A DNA stretch of 64,000 bases from Adineta vaga (Eukaryota; Rotifera): positions 1,736,001 through 1,800,000 of the forward strand of contig CP075492.1 of NCBI GenBank assembly GCA_021613535.1, given 5' to 3'. Below are positions 56,045 to 64,000 of this stretch, piece by piece. Numbering within the stretch: position 1 is the stretch's first letter; every line of letters starts with the position of its first letter. The translations under genes were made by a program, and so were the position numbers. The notes beneath the pieces were generated by a model. The model was not told the origin of the DNA, searched no databases, and saw only the letters and a program-made list of their open reading frames with translations.

Positions 56045-57048
56045 TATTTTCAAAATTCGATCGTACATATACAAGTGAAAATTCGGAAGAATCATCGTCT
56101 ATATTGTTTCAATCAGTTGTTGCACAATCTATATTTGTTTTACGTCAATGTTCATTAAATGCTCAAAATTCATTACATTCTCGACCATGTGTAGCTATAT
56201 CTACATTATTTTTACGAATTCCATCTGACATAACGACAAAGTTCCTAGTTTATCATTTAATTCCACTACCCATTGTTTCTAATGGGAATAAATATATTTA
56301 TTCGAACCTTCCAAAAATAGTTGGAATTAATCCACTAGAACAATCGTTAATTATATGGAATGATGAAAGTGATATCAAGCAGTGTATATTTTCGTCTATC
56401 GTTCAATGTGAAAAAAAGCCTGTCTCCATGTCAATATCTAAATCATTATGTCTATCTCAATTATTGGACGATAACCAATTAGTCACCAATATGTGCAAAA
56501 TTAGCAGATCACAACATATCGATCAAGATGTAATTCATATTGACAACGGTATTTGGTTATTTTTTAATATTTATCAAACTCAATATTGTCACATTTCATC
56601 GACTTCTAAAGAATTTAGTGAAGCATTTTCGATATCAGAAGCCTCAGTCGTACATACACCATGTGGCAAGGCAATCACTTGCGCCGATGTTCAATTACCA
56701 TCATCATCATCATCATCATCATGTCCAAAACATCATCGAACTATTGTCAGATCAAGTATTGCAACAAAGTCCCGAAATTTACCAAATTTCGTCGAACCAT
56801 TGAAGAAAATGACCGATACGCTAATTTCCTCTTATCAGCAACAATCACAACAATCTATTAATGAATTATCAACAATTTTTGCCTCGAAGCAATTATTGAC
56901 AATTCACGATATAATATTATATATTATAGTTCTATTAGTAACTATTATCTGCTCTATACTTTTATATATATGGAGATATTTTCTAAACAAAGTACGCAGG
57001 CCTGTACGTCGCTTGAACACTGTTCTAGACGACATCTTTACTGTATAA
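56045..57048 (+). pseudogene. Envelope-like glycoprotein gene of an old retroelement, 3' part
   Basis: The frame is open from the telomere-like element to the TAA at 57048, with no ATG near its start, so the 5' part is missing. The product looks like the ectodomain remainder and anchor of a class of retroelement envelope proteins. It has scattered cysteines, a Gln/Ser-rich helical stretch at about 56800-56890, one strong transmembrane helix at about 56905-56985, and a short basic tail. Bdelloid LTR retroelements with env-like genes are known. No LTR, protease, reverse transcriptase or integrase is seen beside it. The assignment rests on layout and is tentative. Confidence 0.4.
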
Positions 57049-57234
57049 TTGTATACATCTAGTTATTCTGTACTTGATCTTTTTCTAATAAATGTTAATA
57101 TTCAATATCCATGTTTGTTATGTAATATTATCAATAAATATGAACGTTTTTTCAAAAATTAGCTCATATACTTTATTTTCCTACTATTATTGTCTTAAAC
57201 CTATTCACAAAAGCCTTTTTTGGTTATAATTTAC
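57049..57234. other. 3' flank, nothing recognised
   Basis: A/T-rich; AATAAA at about 57128. Confidence 0.4.
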
Positions 57235-57870
57235 TTGAACATAGCATCCATAGTACTCAATCGATAGATCTCATTGAGTTCTATCTTGGTCTAACATTGA
57301 TCTAACGTAGTCTGACCTCTAAGTCAATATTTTTTGGATATAGTAAATTCATTAGTAAGGAGTTACTATTTACTAATTTTTACCACTATAATAGATCCGA
57401 ATATAGCATCCAAGGTAGTCAATCGATAAAGCTTGACGAGTTCTATCGATCCTGAAAGTTTCACCATTTGGTCCCATCTATGAGCGAATCCATACAGGTT
57501 TTAGTGAGAGTTACTAGTAAAAACTGGTGTATTTAGCGAATTTTACTAGTAAGACATATCCGAATCGGGCCAAAAAGGTGTTCTCTCGATAGAGCTCGTC
57601 GAGATCTATCAGTCCTGAAAGTTTCTCTGCTTGGTCCCGTCGATAGGCGAATCCATTCAGGTTTTACTGAATTTTTACCATTTTTTACCTCATTTTTACT
57701 AGTTTTTTTGGGTTTTTTACTAGAAGGAAGGGTCTTTTGAAAAAAGTAAATACACCATTCGATAGAGCTCCTCGAGCTGCATCTCGGTCCGATGTTGGTC
57801 CCACTTGGTCCCATCATCAGGCGAATCCATTCAAGAAAAACTCGAATCCTATTCTAAGATATCCTACGTG
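57235..57870. repeat. Degenerate tandem repeat, period roughly 130-190 bp
   Basis: Four units share CGATAGAGCTCnTCGAG-type and CTGAAAGTTTC phrases, then GGTCCC(A/G)TC, GGCGAATCCATTCAGG and TTTACTAGT. Unit starts are near 57250, 57412, 57590 and 57755. A related single copy is at 59660-59780. Confidence 0.65.
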
Positions 57871-58282
57871 TTAATAGATTTATATAGAAATGTGTATGAA
57901 ACTGAATTTTGGCTTGTTTTGGTTGTCTTAAAAGTTACTGCTAGCTTTTAGAAATATATTATCCCTGAATATTTTTGCGAATTCTTCTTTGTTATGAAGA
58001 TGACAATGGAAAAAGAGATAACTGGAAAGTAAATTTGACGCGTTGATTAGATTGTTGAAACAAAAGATCGTTGCGATAATGAATGACTCATATAGCTGTA
58101 CAATAGATTAAATAGCTATAGCAAGTTGAAATGGCTGTAAGATGTTTAGATTGCTAATGAATGACTTAAATAGCTGTGTGTAAGTTGCAAAGCGAAAAGA
58201 AAACAAAAGTGCATTCGTATCGAACTGATCATTTTTTGCCAATTTAATTATCAAAACAAATTGTATCTCTTTTGAGAATGAG
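57871..58282. other. Spacer, nothing recognised
   Basis: Contains repeated ATAGCTGT phrases at 58090-58160. No gene. Confidence 0.4.
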
Positions 58283-58439
58283 CCAAGGGGGGGGGAAAGC
58301 GAGACTTCAGGATTCAAATACTTCATCGGACTTCACCCATACTTCAACGTACTTCACTGGTACTTCATCTTACTTCAACGTACTTCATCTTACTTCAGAT
58401 ACTGCATGAAGTAGATGAAGTCTCGCTTTTCCCCCCTGG
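58283..58439. repeat. 157-bp MITE with C/G-run ends
   Basis: Left CCAAGGGGGGGGGAAAGCGA then GACTTC; right GAAGTCTCGCTTTTCCCCCC then TGG. The interior is a small tandem array of TACTTCAACGTACTTCATCT units. Same end type as 38764-38833. Confidence 0.7.
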
Positions 58440-59659
58440 GAGTGAGCCCAGATTACACAATAACACATTTAAAACCACATATCCCGCTTCAAAATACACA
58501 TTTTACAGGAGAACACGCAACGAATCGAACCACGACAATACACAGACAAATACACCAAAACAAACTTTCCCTATTAAATTACAAGTATATTATCCTCATT
58601 CATACCACAAATAGTCGTCCATAGAAAACTATTCAATGCGCATCCAGTTTGACTTCACTCTGCGCATTGAAAAATCACTTTTTATACCCAACAAACCCCA
58701 AATAGTGACACATACAAAAGCCTACCGGAATCTCTTCCACCCATATAAATCCATTTTTCTACAGAATCCGATGGGTGAAATATGCAATGACCATATATAT
58801 AGATTTTAAAACACAAGTTTCATTCTCCCGCGTGTTCTTTGTGTGAAACATTTAACCAACAAAAATATGTGTAAGTTTTCTAGTTGTATAACTTCGTGAG
58901 TTCTGTTTATTCGTTAACAAGGTGAAAATAATAACAATAAGAAAGTAGGAAGAGAAAGATAAGAGAGATAAGAGAGAAGATAAGAACAGATGGCGCAGGT
59001 GTTTGTAAGCGTCCATATGAAAATACATGCGCGTATTTATACTGGTCAGTTTCCATGACTCATGTCATCATGCGTCATGATTACATGATGCAAGAGATAG
59101 AAGATATCATATACATCTGACATCATGAGTCATGATAACATATGAACATTTGACATGTGTCATATGATTGAACTGATGCAATGTTTTTCATATTAACAAT
59201 ACGAATTTGAGATCTGCTAGAAATCCGACAGAAATCCTGTCGGAATACAACAGTTGGTAGTATGATCGGTTCCAACAACCGGATATCATATGAAACGATA
59301 AAATGCTCGCCCGTCGGATCCTATAAGAATTCCTAAGCCCGGATTGTTGTCGCTTCTCATCAGATCCGTGATCGGATTTATTGACCTGGGAATACACATT
59401 TACATATATAACACTTCTAACATTCATGTAAACAGTGTATGTAAGTGATATAGCAAGCTAAAGAAATTTTATTTACTGGTAAAGTAAAAGTAAAGTGCCA
59501 CCCCTACCTTGTATCGGCCGAAAGAACCTTTTTTGATTCGGTAAAACTCCTTTTTTTTACAGTGCAGTTAGTTGCTGCTATTGCATCGCTTGAAATGAGG
59601 GAAAGATTGATAATTAGCACTTTTTTTGGTGATAAATAGCTGAAAATTAGAAAATCATA
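58440..59659. other. Spacer with small hairpins, no recognised gene
   Basis: TTCAATGCGCA at 58632 is mirrored by TGCGCATTGAA ending at 58671 (11-bp stem). Around 59050-59130 CATGA(C/G)TCATG-like palindromic phrases recur. At 59480-59503 there is a lone AGGGGTG-type MITE end. Confidence 0.4.
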
Positions 59660-59780
59660 TGTGAAATCGATAGAGCTCATCGAGTTCTACTTGGAACCAG
59701 TGTGATCAAAGTTGGAACGCATACTCATGCGAATCGGCCTAGGAAATACTCGAATCAGGTCGTAAGATATCCTACATCAT
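59660..59780. repeat. Single dispersed copy of the 57-kb tandem repeat unit
   Basis: ATCGATAGAGCTCATCGAGT, then GCGAATCGGCCTAGG and AAGATATCCTACATC. It matches the last unit of 57235-57870, including its AGATATCCTACGTG tail. Confidence 0.6.
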
Positions 59781-60115
59781 GCTTTTCTCTTCCAAATTTT
59801 CAAAGTTATGAATAGCCAACTACGTTTATCAGACGGGATTATTGTTCAAAAAAATCTAATATAAAATCCTTATACAAATGATCCCAAGATTTCCAGACTT
59901 CATTACAATTTAAATAACTTAACAGAAAAATATTAGTATGACGACTGATACAAGACATCATAATTGATTAATAGAATATCGACATACCGATTTGTCTTAT
60001 TCTTAATCTCAAATAAAAGTGTTATAGCAATGTAATCCGCTTTTTCCATATGAACTATACATTTCCATTATTTTATTATTTCTGTATTAAATAAAAAATA
60101 TTCAAGGAATGTCGT
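59781..60115. other. 3' flank of the F-box/LRR gene
   Basis: A/T-rich, nothing recognised. Confidence 0.4.
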
Positions 60116-62113
60116 TTATAACAAAGGAAAATAATGAAAAAAATTTTCTGGATATATCCTTGGTCGTAAATCAAAAATAAGACGTTTTAAGTTTGCGCAG
60201 TTAGTACGAGCTGCAGTATTTGTAAAATTCTCTGTTGCCATAACTAAATGTTCATAATTAATATGTAATATACGAAGAGAAGGTAGACATGTGTTACAAT
60301 CGAAAAGAAATTGTTTTGTATAGTCGATGTATGATCCAGAAAGATCAAGTCTGATTAGATGAGGAAACTTGATTACCATCAACGTGTTTTCATTTTGGTA
60401 CTCTTCTTTTATCTTCTTCTTTTGTGAATTTGGATTAAATACTACGAAGTCTTTTAATAATGGAAAACATTGCGAGATTCGAAGAAAAAATTCGTGTTCA
60501 AATGGATAAAAGAAATCGTGTACGTATAAATAACGAACAGTACAAAATAAACCGACAGGAAATTTATTTGAATGTATATGCATACGATCCATAACAAATG
60601 GAAGCGAATAAATATGATACAGACCTTTACTTAATGGATTGTAGTCAGTATAACAATCTAAATTATACCCTCTTTCGACGAGAACATGGCCTAGAACATC
60701 AGGTGGCGAAATAAGTTCTTCCAGTACTCTAACACCATCAGTAATAATATTAAAGATAAATGTATGTAGATATAACATCGGACTAAGTATATCATTAACT
60801 AATGAATTACCATCGACGAATGATCTTCGATTATAAACAACAAGTGACAATGTGAGTTCTTCTAAATAAAACAGTCGGCTAATAAACGGTACAATTAGAT
60901 TATCATATACAGTTGTCCGTCCCAGTGAAATTAATGAAAAACATTTGAGATTTGAAACAATTTCCTAAAGAGAAAAAAGATAAGTATTAATATATGATAT
61001 TTAGTTGATTATTTTATGAATAAACGAGAATCTTTCGAATTACTAGATTGTATTTTTCAACTCTCTCGAAGAGCAGAAAGTAGAAAGTATATTTAAAAGT
61101 TTAATTTTTTGCTTAGTGTCGAAAATCTACAAGAACATCGGTAACACCTTGTACAAATGTCAAAGATGCGAATATTCCAGACAGAATCATCTCATGGATT
61201 TATCATACCTAGTTCCTAAATTTTCAGATAGTACATCATGTGTGCTTGACCAAAAGTTCTTTCCATGCACTCATTCATCCTCATCAACAATTCTGTTCAC
61301 TAGTAAAGTGTTTAGTTTATATCTAATATTATCATTGACGATAATACTTCTCTCTTGTTATCAGTCTTTTACCTTATTTTTGTTGGCCATTGACGTTTGT
61401 CGAATTCGTTGAACATTAACAATGAGGGTGCGCAGTTGGCTAAGACGTCCATCAAGTAAATAATAACAAACATCAAAATCAAATATTTTTATATTTAAAC
61501 AAACAACGTGAGATGAGTAGCATGCTGATAATGGCAAATCTACAGCTGAGATTGGTAAATATGAATAATGATCTTGAAAATAAAATTGAAGATGTGCTAG
61601 ATTTGTAAATGTTAGGAAAACATCAGTAAAAACCCTTCGAGATAATTCTTTCTTTTGAACAAATACGTGTTCTTCATTAATCATAATAGCAAGATGTGAA
61701 ATTTGATTTTGTAAGGTATGAATAATTGACGATTTACTGTTGAACATTTCATATATTATGGCGTATTCAACATTGTTGAGAGTAAGTTTATGAAGTTGAG
61801 AATAATTTCCAATAGGAAGAAGACGATCAATTGAGAACAGATCGATAGTAAGACATTTAATACAGTGTTCAATACGAGGTATGATGTCTAAACAAAATCG
61901 ATCAAGAATAAAACTAATTTCCAAATTCTTAGCATTATCTGATATTTTTACAAAATCAAGAGCTTCTGTAAAACTTCTATCTCGAGCCACTCGATCGAGT
62001 TTTCGATTAACTCCTATAAGTGAATATAATACATCCATATTATCGAGTTTGTTAAAAATATTAAGTAATATTTCATCGCTAAGTGTAAGAATATTTGCCG
62101 TTGAATGTGTCAT
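60116..62113 (-). CDS. F-box/LRR protein, two exons, intact
   Basis: Exon 1 is 62113-61373 (741 nt) and exon 2 is 60964-60116 (849 nt), giving 529 residues. The 408-nt intron has GTAAAA and TTTAG ends. The N-terminus is an F-box: LSDEILLNIFNKLDNMDVLY followed by SLIGVNRKLDRVARD. Leucine-rich repeats follow (HKLTLNNVEYA, NLAHLQFYFQDH, QLRTLIVNVQ), then the family's C-terminal block with GLYHIYSLPFVMDRM, a VRYLYVHD repeat and HLIRLDLSGS. This domain order is standard for the large bdelloid F-box family. It would be a substrate adaptor of an SCF ubiquitin ligase. The intron is longer than others in the window. Confidence 0.85.
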
Positions 62114-63020
62114 GTGTATTTCTTAGATTGTGAGTATAACTCGTCTTCTTTCTCTCTTTATATATCCGTTATACAGATAAGCGAATTTTCTCGTCGCGTC
62201 TGGCCCAAAACAGACAGAAAAAATAAAACCGAATAACCAATGAAATTGCGTAAATCATATTGATTATTTCACTTTTTCTATATGGATTGGGCGTCTGACG
62301 TGTTTTACAATGTGCAGTATTTTCTCTCCCGTCTGAATTCCAAGGTGACCATGTATATAGTCAAATTTGTTCGAATGTGAGCTCGGACACATCGGTAAGA
62401 ATTAGTATATCATGAATAATGTACATATGAATTATATTGTATTAACATAATACATTAAAGATTTATTATTTTGACAAAGTTACATAGAAAAACAATGACT
62501 TTAATCAAATTATTTCATTTACATTTTATTTTCTCTGATTTTATTCAAAAAATTTCATCAAATAGAACAAACTCGAACTAACATAGAATTTGCTCTTGAT
62601 ACAAGTAACAAAAGTACGTTTTACTAAAATTAATGATTGAATTCCTATTGTAGAATAATTTAAAAATGCAATAGAATTGGTAACCGAAATATATGTACAA
62701 AACCTTTGATTGACCTTGATCAATATGAGATATTTGCAAGCAGTATAGTGAATATGTTCAAGAAGGACAAAAAAATGTTGTTGTAGTATAAGAGAAAATT
62801 TCTGTTTCGATTTTATTTACATAATCAATCCAATAAATTAGATTATATGGAGTAAGTTGTTTAATATATCGTGAAATGAGGTTAAGTGTTGATTTGTTTA
62901 TTTAATAATTTTTATAAAAATATTGACATTTATCAAATTGTGATAAGCGCGATAAAAATCATTTGATAACTGAATTAATGGACATAGATCTCAGACAAAC
63001 AGAAAAGATAAAACTATAGT
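62114..63020. other. Spacer, nothing recognised
   Basis: 5' flank of the F-box/LRR gene and A/T-rich DNA. Confidence 0.4.
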
Positions 63021-63104
63021 TGTGTGTGTGGATGGGTGTGGGTTAAAAGTATAGTCTGACCCACGCCCCACACCCACCCACACCCATACCCACACCCACA
63101 CTGC
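63021..63104. repeat. Telomere-like dispersed element 15
   Basis: Left arm GTTGTGTGTGTGGATGGG, core TTAAAAGTATAGTCTGACCC (core A), right arm CACACCCACCCACACCCATA continuing to CCCACACCCACACTGCTG. The outer right end (CTGCTG) differs from the usual TCAAGAT and resembles that of element 13 (GTGCTGG). Confidence 0.85.
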
Positions 63105-63865
63105 TGATTACCAAGTTTACAGCAGCATTGTCCTCATTTTTGTGTTTCAAGTTTTGTTTCATCATTTTCCAGTGAATCTATGATTTTGTTTGAGTTGTAC
63201 ACGTTGAACATTCGATATCTAGAAACTAAATCGAACTTTATTCGAATCCGTATAAACATAATTTCCCTTTCTGAATAAGATATGAAGTATCTCATTTATT
63301 TGATACGATACTCTTTATATATATTAAGGGAAAAGTGAGGAGTATAGATGATGATTAGTCAAGTATGCAAGAAACATGTTTCTTTTCTTCTAAAAGGAAT
63401 GTAATTGTGTCAGACGGTTCACAATTCTGTCAATATAGATAAAAATCGACAAAAAAGATTAGAAATATGAATCACATTCAAATTGATAGATCATTATCGA
63501 AAATTTTTATTCACAATCTCAAAAGCAAAAAATTGAGAAAAAAAGTATATAGTATTAAAGTCAATATTATAATGACGTGTTTAAAAAAAATGAATATTTA
63601 TTCAAAATATTTCTATTAGTATGAACATAAATACCTTAAAATCATGATATTCTAAATCAATTATCATTCTCTGTAATATGATATTAGATTTCTGTTTTTA
63701 TTTTTATTAAATTCAATGAAAAAAGACATGTTCTATTTCTATAATCATGAATATATAGAATTAACAACAACTCTTTACTAATTTTATCAAATGAGATCGA
63801 GAAAATTCCAATAAAGATTTCAAAATAAAAACGATCGTAAATTTAATATTTCTCAGCTAACACAT
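63105..63865. other. Spacer, nothing recognised
   Basis: A/T-rich, non-coding. Confidence 0.4.
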
Positions 63866-63932
63866 ATGAAATTATCTAATTATAATTTGTTTCTATGGTT
63901 GATCATTCTGTTCATCAATGATGGATTTTCAA
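63866..63932 (+). CDS. Possible first exon of a secreted-protein gene, running off the window
   Basis: ATG followed by a signal-peptide-like stretch (LFLWLIILFINDGFS) and a GTAAT donor at 63933. If unspliced, the frame stops soon after. Only this exon is visible, so it is tentative. Confidence 0.3.
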
Positions 63933-64000
63933 GTAATTATTCAAATATTTTTTCTGTTATTTAGATGAGATTTCAAATTTAATACTTCAGTTTTATAGTA

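Noticed and set aside
56540-56861. His-rich and Ile-rich overlapping frames
   Set aside because: They are alternate frames of an ATC/TCA microsatellite inside the envelope-like gene.
61116-61412. Plus-strand frame within the F-box/LRR gene
   Set aside because: It lies mostly in the 408-nt intron on the opposite strand and has no family features.
1011-63104. Telomere-like blocks as a CRISPR array or bacterial repeat
   Set aside because: Copies are kilobases apart, differ in length and have no regular spacers, and the surrounding genes have spliceosomal introns.
1-64000. tRNA or rRNA genes
   Set aside because: I looked for the conserved tRNA A and B box pattern with a cloverleaf and for rRNA core sequences by eye and found none; a tRNAscan run would be decisive.

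Overview
The window is nuclear DNA from an invertebrate, most likely a bdelloid rotifer. Evidence: it is AT-rich; introns are mostly 43-60 bp with GT-AG ends; short imperfect runs of the hexamer TGTGGG, the published bdelloid telomere repeat, are scattered through it; F-box/LRR, F-box/ankyrin and FMRFamide-type receptor families recur, which I associate with bdelloid genomes; and several genes look bacterial or fungal in origin, as is well known for bdelloids. The species cannot be named from the sequence.

Layout. 0-14 kb: an intact SDR carbonyl reductase, a spliced bacterial-type DUF2383/PA2169-family gene, an orphan secreted protein, a run of broken genes (PARP, ankyrin, F-box/LRR, F-box/ankyrin, coiled-coil, receptor), and a 672-residue ZZ-finger/SAM-like/DUF2135-like gene. 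14-20 kb: two adjacent secreted, alpha-helical coiled-coil genes, divergent from the ZZ gene. 20-28 kb: a CocE/NonD-type acyl hydrolase, an intact F-box/ankyrin gene, and a cathepsin L-like gene whose active-site Cys codon reads Ser. 28-33 kb: an F-box/LRR pseudogene, solo LTRs, and an ABCB transporter fragment lying between telomere-like blocks. 33-49 kb: a peptide-type receptor, a fungal-type RTA1 gene and a dense nest of transposon remains (two hAT transposases, two long-TIR foldback elements, a Helitron/PIF1 helicase tail, MITEs, tandem repeats). 49-57 kb: an RNF14-like RBR ubiquitin ligase with one frameshift, a 2-oxoglutarate oxygenase split by a pogo-type element, and an envelope-like gene fragment. 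57-64 kb: degenerate repeats, MITEs, an intact two-exon F-box/LRR gene and a possible first exon at the right edge.

The most interesting pattern is a dispersed family of about 15 short elements (roughly 40-90 bp). Each reads, on either strand, as a G-rich TGTGGG arm, a short AT-rich core, then a C-rich CCCACA arm, often ending in CCCTCAAGAT. That is the polarity of two telomeres fused head to head. Cores fall into shared subfamilies, so this is a repeat family rather than unrelated fusions. About half of the copies sit exactly where a recognisable gene is cut off, and the missing part is not found across the element. The ABCB fragment, which starts inside NBD1 and stops inside NBD2, has such a block at both ends.

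The intact genes do not form an operon or one pathway. They are separate eukaryotic transcription units in a repeat-rich, rearranged accessory region.
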